From: an uncultured Chloroflexota bacterium
GTDB lineage: Bacteria; Chloroflexota; Anaerolineae; Aggregatilineales; Phototrophicaceae
Direction: 5' to 3'
NCBI GenBank assembly: GCA_937974245.1
Contig: CALJKV010000076.1
Span: 1-29,946 of the forward strand
Length of the DNA stretch: 29,946 nucleotides
The notes under the pieces: generated by a model
Database searches by the model: none
What the model was told of the DNA's origin: nothing
The model's input: only the letters and a program-made list of their open reading frames with translations
Part shown: positions 1-7,135 of the stretch, piece after piece
Position numbering within the stretch: the stretch's first letter is position 1
How the letters are laid out: the number at the start of each line of letters is the position of its first letter
Made by a program: the position numbers and the translations under genes

Positions 1-53
1 GATCGAGAAGTACGTACCTGCTGTTTTGTTAGCAACCTAATTGATTTGTCCAT

Positions 54-59
54 TATAAT
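54..59 (+). promoter_or_regulatory. -10 box upstream of the rpiB-like gene
   Basis: A perfect TATAAT lies 30 bases before the chosen ATG at 90. No good -35 box sits at 16-18 bases upstream; TTGTTA at 26-31 is too far, with a 22-base spacer. It suggests that the isomerase gene can be transcribed on its own even if it closes a longer upstream operon. Seen by eye only. Confidence 0.45.
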
Positions 60-89
60 TCCCCGTATCATTGCGAATTGAGGACAACT

Positions 90-776
90 ATGGCCGACGA
101 AGAGAGTATCCGCCGTGAAGTCGCTGCCGCGCTGCGCCGCCACCTGAACCAGGATGAATCCCCTGCCTCACGTACGGTGATTGACGAGGAAGCTGTGAAT
201 GCCGTACCGGATGGTGGCACACTATCCTTGCCGTCCGGCGCATTGGTGACACCACTGGCCCGCAGTGCAGCCTTAGCCCGCCGGGTGACGCTGCTGCCTG
301 CCAGCGAAGCTGAGATTGTGCCCGAACATAAAACAGTGGCGGTTGGCGCGGATCATGGTGGCTATGCCATGAAAGAAATGCTCAAAGCGCTCTTACAGCC
401 GGAATACACCGTGATTGACTGTGGCACCAACGGCCCGGCCAGCGTGGATTACCCCGATTTCGCCCTCGCCGTTGCCCAATCAGTGAGCAGCGGGCGTGCC
501 TGGCGCGGCATCATGATAGATGGCGCGGGCATCGGTTCGTGTATGGTGGCGAACAAAGTGCCGGGTGTGCGGGCAGCCATGTGCTATGACCAGGCGACAG
601 CCGTCAACAGCCGCGAACACAACAACGCCAACCTGCTCACATTGGGAGCGGGGATGATCGGCAATAACCTGGCGAAACTCATCGTTGAAACCTGGTTAAG
701 TACCCCCTTCGGCGGCGGACGCCATGCCAAGCGTGTAGACAAAATCATGGAAATTGAGCGTCGCTTCCGCTCGTAA
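90..776 (+). CDS. rpiB: RpiB/LacA/LacB-family sugar-phosphate isomerase with a microcompartment-type N-terminal extension
   Basis: Predicted aldose-ketose isomerase for a phosphopentose such as ribose 5-phosphate and ribulose 5-phosphate. The ATG at 90 is chosen over an upstream TTG at 78 because GAGG lies 7 bases before it; this gives 228 residues against about 150 for plain RpiB. The core starts near residue 81: GADHGG (D88, H89), GAGIG at 145-149 followed by ANK, REHNNAN at 175-181 and GGGRHAKR at 208-215. Asp144 occupies the place of the catalytic cysteine of E. coli-type enzymes (CGTGIG). The first 75 residues are extra: a short amphipathic helix (about 5-20), a linker, then a segment with GGTLSLPSGALVTPLAR (42-58) resembling the leader found on BMC-associated enzymes such as EutT/EutQ types. 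RpiB-like proteins together with deoxyribose-phosphate aldolase are the known cargo of sugar-phosphate-utilising (SPU) BMC loci, so shell genes probably lie upstream, outside this window. That last point is inference. Confidence 0.88.
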   Translation: MADEESIRREVAAALRRHLNQDESPASRTVIDEEAVNAVPDGGTLSLPSGALVTPLARSAALARRVTLLPASEAEIVPEHKTVAVGADHGGYAMKEMLKALLQPEYTVIDCGTNGPASVDYPDFALAVAQSVSSGRAWRGIMIDGAGIGSCMVANKVPGVRAAMCYDQATAVNSREHNNANLLTLGAGMIGNNLAKLIVETWLSTPFGGGRHAKRVDKIMEIERRFRS

Positions 777-885
777 CCCGATCTGACTCCCCCTCAAAAT
801 CCCACCTCAGCCCCAAACCGTGTTACTCTAGAGGCAATGTACGGTGGCGGGGATATTCCCTGCCGGGTTGCAAAGGAAGGCAGCA

Positions 886-1569
886 ATGGCGGAAATCATA
901 ACGGACCAGGTGAAGTACCAGGACTTGCGGGACGCTTCATTGTTCAAGGCAGTCTCCGATGAAGCGCTCATCGAACTGGCGAAACATTGCCAGTATGTCG
1001 AGCTGATGGCCGGTGAATTCCTCTTCCATCAGGGCGACCCCGGCGATACGCTGTATATCCTTCATGATGGTCAGGTTCATATCGTCCGGCGCTATCCTAG
1101 CGGGGAGGAAATTGTACTGGCGACAGAAGGCCCGTACTACGCGATTGGCGACCTGTCTATGCTATCCAACCAGCCGCGTACTGGCGGCGTACTGGCTGTC
1201 TCCGACTGTACTTTGATCGCGCTGCGACGGGATGCGTTCCTGGCGGCCTGCGCCCGGATACCAGAGATTGCGGCCAAGGCAGTTGGCGACCTTAGCCAGC
1301 GCCTGTATCGAATGAATCTGCTGGTACGTGAGTACGCGATTGGCAATGTAGCTGCACGCATCGCCAGTGCTGTTGTCCTGCTCAGCGGCGGGCATAACGG
1401 CGTCGTCCCTGGCACAGTGCGGGCGAACCGACTGGCGCGGGCTGTGGCGATTGACGCCGACGCCGTAGAGCGGATTCTCAAGGATTGGGAGAAGCGCGGC
1501 TATATCTCATTCGATAACCGCACCCTGACCATTCACAATATTGAGGCGCTCGACAATATCGCCGGGTAA
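886..1569 (+). CDS. Crp/Fnr-family transcriptional regulator
   Basis: A 227-residue regulator with an N-terminal cyclic-nucleotide-binding beta-barrel (about 15-130, with the phosphate-cassette-like stretch IGDLSMLSNQPRTGG at 87-101), a long dimerisation helix (about 130-150) and a C-terminal winged helix (about 155-225). The ATG at 886 is preferred over a GTG at 844 because AAGGAAGG lies 5 bases before it. The cassette has GD where cAMP-binding CRP has GE, but R98-T99 is kept, so a nucleotide ligand is possible but not certain. There is no cysteine cluster of the Fnr type. It lies 109 bases after the BMC-type isomerase on the same strand and could regulate the sugar genes around it; that role is inferred from position only. 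Confidence 0.85.
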   Translation: MAEIITDQVKYQDLRDASLFKAVSDEALIELAKHCQYVELMAGEFLFHQGDPGDTLYILHDGQVHIVRRYPSGEEIVLATEGPYYAIGDLSMLSNQPRTGGVLAVSDCTLIALRRDAFLAACARIPEIAAKAVGDLSQRLYRMNLLVREYAIGNVAARIASAVVLLSGGHNGVVPGTVRANRLARAVAIDADAVERILKDWEKRGYISFDNRTLTIHNIEALDNIAG

Positions 1570-1583
1570 CATAGTTCCCAAAT

Positions 1584-1619
1584 CGCCGCGCCGCTATCGT
1601 GAGTATAGGTGGCGCGGCG
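1584..1619 (+). terminator. Long hairpin after the Crp-family gene
   Basis: CGCCGCGCC at 1584-1592 pairs perfectly with GGCGCGGCG at 1611-1619, and the loop holds a second short stem (CTAT 1594-1597 with ATAG 1605-1608). It begins 14 bases after the stop codon. There is no T-run after it, so it may be a weak or factor-assisted terminator or an mRNA-stabilising hairpin. Confidence 0.4.
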
Positions 1620-1642
1620 CTCGTTCGTCCACCAGCCCCTGG

Positions 1643-1705
1643 CCTGACTATGTCAGGTGACCATCTAACTTGTATATATACAGGCATCGGGAAACATGCG
1701 ATAAT
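1643..1705 (+). promoter_or_regulatory. Promoter with two palindromes upstream of the RNA-binding protein gene
   Basis: An extended -10 (TGC followed by GATAAT, 1697-1705) sits 17 bases after a weak -35 match TATACA (1677-1682). The -35 overlaps a perfect 12-base palindrome TGTATATATACA (1671-1682). A second perfect inverted repeat, CCTGAC-TAT-GTCAGG, lies at 1643-1657. Transcription would start near 1712 and leave a leader of about 128 bases before the ATG at 1840, long for a small gene and reminiscent of cold-shock-type leaders. Regulation by a dimeric factor is inferred from the palindromes. Confidence 0.5.
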
Positions 1706-1839
1706 GTATGTTAGTAGAGCATTATGAATTTTTCTGGTTTACCTGCATAGTGTCTCTGGTCTGGTGCTTCTGCATTGTTCTCCACGACAACTCACCTGCT
1801 CTACTCTATTGCCAATTTCATATTGAGGAGCACCAAATC

Positions 1840-2157
1840 ATGGCAAAGAAGTTGTACGTGGGTAATCTATCCTACAATGTTACCAAAGAACAGATGAATG
1901 AACTGTTCTCCCAGGTTGGCACAGTTGCCGACATCGCCCTGATCGCTGACCACGATGGTCGGCTCAAAGGTTTCGGCTTTGTCGAAATGAGCACCGAAGA
2001 AGAGGCGCAGGAAGCGATCAAACGCTTTAACGGGCAGGTTCTTGATGATCGCACCCTCACGGTGAACGAAGCACGCCCCCGCGAGGAGCGTTCCGGTGGG
2101 TCCGGCGGTGGCGGTGGTCGGCGGGATTACCAGTCGGGCGGACGGCGTAAACGCTAA
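1840..2157 (+). CDS. Single-RRM RNA-binding protein with a Gly/Arg-rich tail
   Basis: A 105-residue RNA-binding protein of the type found in cyanobacteria and Chloroflexota. One RNA recognition motif spans residues 3-80: RNP2 is LYVGNL (5-10) and RNP1 is KGFGFVEM (43-50), with the RNA-stacking aromatics present. The tail (about 82-105) is glycine- and arginine-rich with a basic end, as in the cold-induced bacterial Rbp proteins. The ATG at 1840 is chosen because GAGGAG lies just upstream and the RRM starts directly after it; a longer reading frame back to 1708 adds residues with no RRM similarity and runs through the leader. The gene has its own promoter and terminator, so it is a single-gene unit. 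A role in RNA chaperoning or cold response follows from the family. Confidence 0.93.
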   Translation: MAKKLYVGNLSYNVTKEQMNELFSQVGTVADIALIADHDGRLKGFGFVEMSTEEEAQEAIKRFNGQVLDDRTLTVNEARPREERSGGSGGGGGRRDYQSGGRRKR

Positions 2158-2200
2158 TCCAGCGGCAGTACCCGTTTGCAGAATCGAATAGCATCCAGCA

Positions 2201-2236
2201 CAGTGCGAGCCATGTTAGCTTGCACTGTTTTGTTTT
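2201..2236 (+). terminator. Rho-independent terminator of the RNA-binding protein gene
   Basis: A 10-base stem (2201-2210 with 2218-2227, one G-U pair), a 7-base loop CATGTTA and a T-rich tail TTTTGTTTT at about 2228-2236 form a textbook intrinsic terminator 43 bases after the stop codon. Confidence 0.85.
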
Positions 2237-2272
2237 CCGATGTGATTAGACCGGCACTGATAAGGAGCATCT

Positions 2273-2542
2273 ATGACCAAAAAAGGGCAGTTGGTTGAAT
2301 ATTACTGTGTGGCGGTGAGACGGCACTACGAAACAATCTGGCGGTTTGTCAGCAAACATGATACCCCCGAAGGAGCCCAGGCCGAATTAGAGGCGCGGCG
2401 CGGCTATACCGGCGCTTTCAACTACGATAACGCGGACTTAAGGGTCGTTTCACGTTCAGAAGCCAAGAAGGAATTTGGCGCCAAATGGGAATACACCCTG
2501 ATCGGTTCCAACAAACAGAAATCCAGCACATCGACAAAATAA
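2273..2542 (+). CDS. Small hypothetical protein
   Basis: An 89-residue protein that I do not recognise. The ATG at 2273 has AAGGAG 6 bases upstream, a strong ribosome binding site, which supports a real gene. The protein is soluble, rich in charged and aromatic residues, with no signal peptide, membrane segment or cysteine pair; the C-terminus is a Lys/Ser/Thr-rich tail. It lies after the terminator of the RNA-binding protein gene and is followed by a hairpin at 2564-2585, so it looks like a separate transcription unit. No function can be assigned. Confidence 0.65.
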   Translation: MTKKGQLVEYYCVAVRRHYETIWRFVSKHDTPEGAQAELEARRGYTGAFNYDNADLRVVSRSEAKKEFGAKWEYTLIGSNKQKSSTSTK

Positions 2543-2563
2543 GAATGACGACCAGACATATTG

Positions 2564-2585
2564 GGGAGCGCCGCTGCGCGCTCCC
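2564..2585 (+). repeat. Perfect hairpin, related to one at 19550
   Basis: GGGAGCGC (2564-2571) pairs with GCGCTCCC (2578-2585) around a 6-base loop, just after the gene at 2273. A near-identical hairpin at 19550-19573, also preceded by TTGGGGAG, follows lipA. No T-run follows either copy. They may be gene-end hairpins or copies of one small repeat. Confidence 0.5.
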
Positions 2586-2778
2586 ACCGAACGCCGCTTC
2601 TGGGCACGGCAGATTAATCTTGTATGAATAGTGGACAAGAGGTTATACAAGCCATGTGATTTAACCTCTTACCCATTTGGATAAAGAGGGTAAAATAAGC
2701 ACAGCGCGTCGGGGTAAGGCAGACGAGACACCCCCGAAGGCGGAATAAGCACATGGGCGAATACCCAGAGGGGCGAGG

Positions 2779-3015
2779 ATGGAGATTGTGCAGTGCATTT
2801 CATGTGAGGGTTTTGGCTGGTTTGAGGGCGAAAACGACGAGTCAATTGAATGCAATTGGTGCGACGGGGTCGGCTACACCTACCGCGACGCGACGGGCAT
2901 TGACCACCGCATCCCCACCGCTGATTATGAGCGGGTCAGCGATCAACTCGAACAAATGGAAGCCGAGCGACTGCGAAAAATGGGCTACACCGGCAAGGTC
3001 AAACCGCGCTGGTGA
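2779..3015 (+). CDS. Small zinc-finger protein with two CxxCxGxG motifs
   Basis: A 78-residue protein. Its N-terminal half holds CISCEGFG (6-13) and CNWCDGVG (25-32), the paired CxxCxGxG motif of the DnaJ central zinc-binding domain, here as a single zinc site. The C-terminal half (about 45-75) is a charged helix ending in basic residues. There is no J-domain. The ATG at 2779 has purine-rich sequence (GAGG) before it; an overlapping frame from 2753 gives a composition unlike its neighbours and is rejected. A zinc-stabilised protein- or nucleic-acid-binding role is plausible from the fold only. Upstream, 2661-2690, is an imperfect inverted repeat (CCTCTT with AAGAGG), and TAAAAT at 2691-2696 may be a -10 box. 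Confidence 0.65.
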   Translation: MEIVQCISCEGFGWFEGENDESIECNWCDGVGYTYRDATGIDHRIPTADYERVSDQLEQMEAERLRKMGYTGKVKPRW

Positions 3016-3093
3016 AGTTGGCCTCCCCTCTTATGAGAGATATCATCAGATAGTGACCTCATGGGGTTGAACCAATACCTGTGGAAAATTCGA

Positions 3094-3135
3094 TTTGTCA
3101 GGGATCTTTGTCAGGGTACAATGTACTGTACCCTG
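3094..3135 (+). promoter_or_regulatory. Promoter with overlapping operator upstream of yjbQ and the nucleoside hydrolases
   Basis: TTGTCA (3095-3100) and TACAAT (3117-3122), 16 bases apart, form a good sigma-70-type promoter. The -10 box lies inside a perfect 9-6-9 inverted repeat, CAGGGTACA (3112-3120) with TGTACCCTG (3127-3135). A direct repeat TTTGTCAGGG occurs twice (3094-3103 and 3107-3116), so the left half-site motif is also duplicated over the -35. A palindrome covering the -10 box and start site is the usual place for a repressor. It would control the operon beginning at 3184. Confidence 0.65.
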
Positions 3136-3183
3136 GAAACAGCGCTACCCAAAACGCAGAGCTATACATAACAAAGGCCACAG

Positions 3184-3603
3184 ATGACTCTGATCACCAT
3201 CACACTCCAAACACCCAACGGCGAGTCCCTCACCGACATCACGACGCAGGTGCGCGATGCGATCACGGCAGCAGGGGGTATACAGGCCGGGATATGCGCC
3301 CTGTTCGTGCCGCACACAACGGCGGCCATCACCATTAACTCAATGCTGGACACCGCTACCGCCGAGGACATCCTTGCGGATATGCAGCGCCTTGTCCCGA
3401 AGCGGGTGGACTTCCACCACCAGTATGACACCCCGTCAGACGCCGCCGGACACGTCAAAGCCGCGCTGGTCGGCCACAGCGTGACTCTTATTATTCACGA
3501 CGGTGCGCCACTCCTCGGTGGTTCGCAGAGCGTGCTATTTTACGAGTTCGACGGCCCACGCAGCCGCAAAGTGCTGGTTAAAATTATCCCTGATACAGAC
3601 TAA
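3184..3603 (+). CDS. yjbQ: YjbQ-family (UPF0047) protein
   Basis: A 139-residue member of the YjbQ/UPF0047 family, about the usual length. Recognisable stretches are VPHTTAAITIN (47-57), the HV/KAALVGHS region in the second half, and the C-terminal EFDGPRSRKVLVK. The family is a small trimeric beta-barrel; E. coli YjbQ can replace thiamine-phosphate synthase in vivo, but its natural substrate is not settled. The ATG at 3184 follows AAAGG by 6-7 bases. It is the first gene of a run with two nucleoside hydrolases (gap of 22 bases to the next), so a link with nucleoside or base handling is possible here; this is inference from context. Confidence 0.9.
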   Translation: MTLITITLQTPNGESLTDITTQVRDAITAAGGIQAGICALFVPHTTAAITINSMLDTATAEDILADMQRLVPKRVDFHHQYDTPSDAAGHVKAALVGHSVTLIIHDGAPLLGGSQSVLFYEFDGPRSRKVLVKIIPDTD

Positions 3604-3625
3604 CCAACCATAAGGAAACAGACTC

Positions 3626-4567
3626 ATGCCGCGAAAAATAATCATTGATACCGATCCGGGTGTAGATGACACGATGGCGATTTACTTCGCCATGCGTTCA
3701 CCGGAACTCGAAGTCATCGGCCTGACCACGATTTTTGGCAATGTGCATACCAGCCTGGCAACAACCAATGCCATCCGCCTGATGGAAATTGCGGGCCGCC
3801 CCGATATTCCGGTTGCGCCTGGCTCGGATAATCCGTTGGCGCAACCTTACGAAGGACCCGTGCCATATGTGCATGGCGCGGACGGACAGGGAGACGTAAA
3901 TCTGCCCCTACCGGCGGGCAAACCGCTGGCCGCCAGCGCCGCCGAGTTCATTATTGACCAGGTGATGAGCCAGCCCGGTGAGATCACACTTGTGCCGGTT
4001 GGCCCGCTGACGAACATCGCCCTGGCGCTGCGCTTAGAACCGCGTATTGCCAAAAATGTGCGCGAGGTCGTGCTGATGGGTGGAAACGCGCTATGCCCCG
4101 GAAATGCCAGCCCTGCGGCGGAAGCCAATATCCGCAACGACCCGGAAGCGGCGGATGTGGTGTTCGGTGCGCCCTGGCAGGTAACAATGGTTGGCCTGGA
4201 TGTGACGCATCGGGTCAACATGACCGGCAAACACCTGGCGCATTACAGCGCACTCAAAAACCCAATGGCGCAGCATATCGCCCGCATCGTCCCGTTTTAT
4301 CGCAACTTCTTCGAGACACTCTACGGCATAGACGGTATCTTCATCCATGACTCGTCTGCCGTGGCCTACCTGCTGGACCCGACCCTTTTCCAGGTTGAGC
4401 AGTGGCCGGTTCGTGTCGAAACGCAGGGACTCAGTCGGGGAAAGACCTGGCCGAATACCGGCAAACGCCCCGTCGCCGGTTGGGAAGACCGCCCGCTCGT
4501 CAATGTATGCTTGGGTGTGGACGGCACGCGCATGATTGATCTCGAAATGGCGCGAATGGGAGACTAA
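3626..4567 (+). CDS. Nucleoside hydrolase (inosine-uridine preferring type)
   Basis: A 313-residue N-ribohydrolase that cleaves nucleosides to free base and ribose. The calcium-binding N-terminal signature DTDPGVDD is at 8-15, with VGPLTNIALAL (125-135), MGGNA (151-155), AEANIRND (165-172) and the C-terminal H241-D242 pair; His241 is the leaving-base proton donor in the group I enzymes and Asp242 a calcium ligand. All key residues are present, so it should be active. An AAGGAAA purine-rich site lies about 10 bases before the ATG at 3626. It follows yjbQ in the same operon and is followed by a second, divergent hydrolase. No signal peptide, so cytoplasmic. Base preference cannot be told from the sequence. 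Confidence 0.95.
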   Translation: MPRKIIIDTDPGVDDTMAIYFAMRSPELEVIGLTTIFGNVHTSLATTNAIRLMEIAGRPDIPVAPGSDNPLAQPYEGPVPYVHGADGQGDVNLPLPAGKPLAASAAEFIIDQVMSQPGEITLVPVGPLTNIALALRLEPRIAKNVREVVLMGGNALCPGNASPAAEANIRNDPEAADVVFGAPWQVTMVGLDVTHRVNMTGKHLAHYSALKNPMAQHIARIVPFYRNFFETLYGIDGIFIHDSSAVAYLLDPTLFQVEQWPVRVETQGLSRGKTWPNTGKRPVAGWEDRPLVNVCLGVDGTRMIDLEMARMGD

Positions 4568-4597
4568 AGCCTCTGAGCCTTGAGGAAAAGCCGTAGG

Positions 4598-4641
4598 GAT
4601 AAGCCCGCCTTGTCCGAAAATACTGAGCAAAAGGGCTTATC
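4598..4641 (+). other. Inverted repeat between the two nucleoside hydrolase genes
   Basis: GATAAGCCC (4598-4606) pairs perfectly with GGGCTTATC (4633-4641) across a 26-base loop. It is followed by an imperfect CTGA/GGCT-rich stretch (4641-4680) before the ribosome binding site of the second gene. It could be an mRNA stem-loop setting relative expression of the two hydrolases; no T-run follows. Confidence 0.45.
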
Positions 4642-4695
4642 AGCTGAAGGCTGATGGCTAAAAACTGACGACTGAAAACAACTAAAGGAACGACT

Positions 4696-5670
4696 ATGAC
4701 CCGAAAAATGATTATTGACACCGATACTGCCTCAGATGACGCTGTGGCGATACTCATGGCCCTGCAATCGCCGGAAGTTGAGGTCATCGGTATGACCATC
4801 GTGGCCGGGAACATGCCGGTTGCGCAAGGCAGCATCAATGCCCGCTACACGGCGGAACTGTGTGGCAAGGACATCCCCGTCTACGAAGGGGCTGACGCGC
4901 CGCTGATGCGTGAAGTCTACCGCGCCTATTTCTTTCATGGCCCGGACGGCATGGGCAACATGAACTACCCCGCCCCCAAACGCCAGGCGGAGAAGCAGCA
5001 CGCCGTCCCCGCCCTGATTGACATGATTCGTGCCAACCCCGGCGTCGAACTCGTGACGCTTGGCCCGCTGACGAATATCGCGTTGGCACTCTCCCAGGCC
5101 CCGGAAATTGCCGGGATGGTCAGCCGTTGTATCGTGATGGGCGGCGCGTCCTGCACGGTGGGCAATATCACTCCGGCAGCGGAATTCAACATCTGGTGCG
5201 ACCCGGAAGCGGCGCGGATAGTGTTCCGTTCCGGGATGCCCATTGAAATGGTCGGCTGGGAAACCTGCCGGGGCGACGCCAACCTGACTGAAGACGAAAT
5301 GCGCTACTACAAAGAGACCATCAATACCCCTCTTTCCAACTTTACCATTGACTGCAACGCCTCAGCGCTGGCTGCCAACCGTGATTGGCTGGGCGACCCC
5401 GGCCTGGGACTGCCCGACCCGGTAGCGATGGCAATCGCCCTCGACCCGACCATCTGCACCCGCAAGAGCAAGCACTATGTTGAAGTTGAATGTGAAGGCG
5501 TCTACACACGGGGCATGACCGTCGTGGATGGGCTGAATGTCACACCTTACGATACGGCCAATGTCGCTATGTGGCAGGTGCTGACGCAAAAAGGCGAACC
5601 TCATATCACCGTCTGCTGGGAAATTGACGCCGCCCGCTGGAAAGCCCTGCTGGAAAAATGTTTGCGTTAA
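4696..5670 (+). CDS. Second nucleoside hydrolase, variant active site
   Basis: A 324-residue nucleoside hydrolase paralogous to the preceding gene. The signature is DTDTASDD (8-15), keeping the calcium-binding aspartates, with LGPLTNIALAL (122-132), MGG (148-150) and AEFNIWCD (162-169). Where the first paralogue has H241-D242 this one has P240-D241: the aspartate remains but the histidine that protonates the leaving base in group I enzymes is gone. Other groups use different residues, so it may be active with another base preference rather than dead. The ATG at 4696 has AAAGGA 6 bases upstream. It lies 128 bases downstream of the first paralogue and is likely co-transcribed. Confidence 0.93.
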   Translation: MTRKMIIDTDTASDDAVAILMALQSPEVEVIGMTIVAGNMPVAQGSINARYTAELCGKDIPVYEGADAPLMREVYRAYFFHGPDGMGNMNYPAPKRQAEKQHAVPALIDMIRANPGVELVTLGPLTNIALALSQAPEIAGMVSRCIVMGGASCTVGNITPAAEFNIWCDPEAARIVFRSGMPIEMVGWETCRGDANLTEDEMRYYKETINTPLSNFTIDCNASALAANRDWLGDPGLGLPDPVAMAIALDPTICTRKSKHYVEVECEGVYTRGMTVVDGLNVTPYDTANVAMWQVLTQKGEPHITVCWEIDAARWKALLEKCLR

Positions 5671-5686
5671 AGCAGGTTGCCGAAAG

Positions 5687-5918
5687 CAATCCAATAAAAC
5701 GGGCAGGTCTTGTAAGGGCGTGGTATACCACGCCCGCGTTGAAACCATACGGAAATTGGCTGAAGTGAAGTCTCAAAAGTAATCCAATAAAATGATGGGA
5801 TTTGTAGGGGCGCACGGCGGTGCGCCCACGTTGACAACATACGATCACGCACTGTAAGCGAGCCGCCGCATATAACCCGACAATAACCAGGATTCGCAGG
5901 GGCACACCGCTGTGCGCC
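5687..5918 (+). repeat. Three related hairpin repeats between a nucleoside hydrolase and the SIS-domain gene
   Basis: The 295-base gap 5671-5965 holds three copies of a hairpin unit. Copy 1 has a perfect 20-base palindrome at 5716-5735 (arms GGGCGTGG / CCACGCCC). Copy 2 has GGGCGCAC (5808-5815) and GTGCGCCC (5820-5827). Copy 3 (about 5899-5918) is imperfect. Copies 1 and 2 share the flank AATCCAATAAAA (5688-5699 and 5781-5792), then TTGTARGGGCG at the stem and CGTTGA after it. They look like a dispersed REP or MITE-like palindrome family rather than one regulatory site. No gene is seen in this gap. Confidence 0.7.
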
Positions 5919-5965
5919 TTCGCCAAGAGTTAACGATTACCGGCTTAGAAACCGAGGAAACCACC

Positions 5966-7129
5966 ATGTCACGACGTTCACCCATGCACCAGCAAATTGA
6001 CACCCTGCCCGAACTTGTCCGCCAGGTGACCGGACCGTTTGATGCTTCCGCCCGCCATACCTTCGACTTTCAGATGTGTACTTCTGCCAAACGGGTTTAC
6101 CTGGTGGGCTGCGGCGACAGCTACCATGCTCCCTACGGCGCGGAACTGGCGTTCCACCAACTGGCCGGACTGCCTACACAGGCGCTCAGTTCCCTGACGT
6201 TCAGCCGCTACACCGTTCCCTACCTGGCCGATACCGGCCCACAAACCAACCTCGTGATTACTATTTCAGTCTCCGGCGTCGTATCCCGAACCATCGAAGC
6301 AGCACAGCTTGCCCGGAAAGCCGGGGCAACAACGGTGGCGCTGACCGGCACACCCGACTCGCCGCTGGCAAATGCCGCTGAACGGGTCTTCACGACCACC
6401 GTCCCGCCGCTGCCGGACGAACTGGCGGGCATGGTTGTCCCCGGTGTACGCTCATACCTGGCGTCACAAATAGCGCTTTACAGTGCGGCGCTGCGGATTG
6501 GCGAAGTGCGTGGGCATTTGACGACTGCCGCCGCTGATGCGCTGCGGGCGGAACTGCGTGACCTGGCGAGCGTGATGGAAGCCATAATCGCGGACTGCGA
6601 ACCACTGGTGAAGGGGTTGGTTGAGCAGTGGCGCGACTACCAGGATTATGTTTTTATCGGCGCTGGCCCGATGTACGGCGCCGCCATGTTCAGCGCCGCG
6701 AAACTCCTGGAGGCCTCCGGCGACGCGGCGATGGCGCAGGAAACCGAGGAATGGACACACCTGCAATACTTTGTCGAGCGGCCTGTGCCCACCATCCTGA
6801 TGGATGCAGACAGCTTCGACGCTGATCGCATGGCCGAACTGGCGCGGGCAGCGCAAAGCATTGGCCTGCCGCTTGCGGCTGTCGTCCCCGCCGGGGAAAG
6901 CGTGATTTCACAATACGTCCAGACAACTTTGCCGGTACATGGGAACGTGCGGGAATGCTTCGCGCCGCTGGTCTACAGCCTGGTGGGTGAATTGTTTGCC
7001 GCCGAACGCGCTGCCCTGCTGGGGACTCCCTACTTCCGGGATTTCGGTGGCGGACGCACCGTAGATTGGTCACCGACCGGGGCATCCCGCATTCGCGAAA
7101 GCCACATGCAGACCGAACTGCGGCGCTGA
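5966..7129 (+). CDS. Double SIS-domain sugar isomerase/deaminase-like protein
   Basis: A 387-residue protein with two SIS (sugar isomerase) domains, like the C-terminal half of glucosamine-6-phosphate synthase and AgaS/FrlB-type enzymes. The first domain spans about 35-180 (VYLVGCGDSYHA 44-55; a phosphosugar-binding serine run around 100-108), the second about 220-350 (VFIGAGPMYGAA 229-240; the ETEEWTH stretch 259-265 with a likely catalytic acid). There is no glutamine amidotransferase domain. The ATG at 5966 has GAGGA 6 bases upstream; an upstream start at 5912 would begin inside a hairpin repeat and is rejected. It lies 6 bases before the PfkB kinase, so the two are co-translated. Substrate is unknown; a phosphorylated amino or ribosyl sugar fits the context. 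Confidence 0.85.
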   Translation: MSRRSPMHQQIDTLPELVRQVTGPFDASARHTFDFQMCTSAKRVYLVGCGDSYHAPYGAELAFHQLAGLPTQALSSLTFSRYTVPYLADTGPQTNLVITISVSGVVSRTIEAAQLARKAGATTVALTGTPDSPLANAAERVFTTTVPPLPDELAGMVVPGVRSYLASQIALYSAALRIGEVRGHLTTAAADALRAELRDLASVMEAIIADCEPLVKGLVEQWRDYQDYVFIGAGPMYGAAMFSAAKLLEASGDAAMAQETEEWTHLQYFVERPVPTILMDADSFDADRMAELARAAQSIGLPLAAVVPAGESVISQYVQTTLPVHGNVRECFAPLVYSLVGELFAAERAALLGTPYFRDFGGGRTVDWSPTGASRIRESHMQTELRR

Positions 7130-7135
7130 AAACAC

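Noticed and set aside
1708..1839. Longer N-terminus for the RNA-binding protein
   Set aside because: The extension has no RRM similarity, lies directly after a -10 box, and the internal ATG at 1840 has a strong ribosome binding site.
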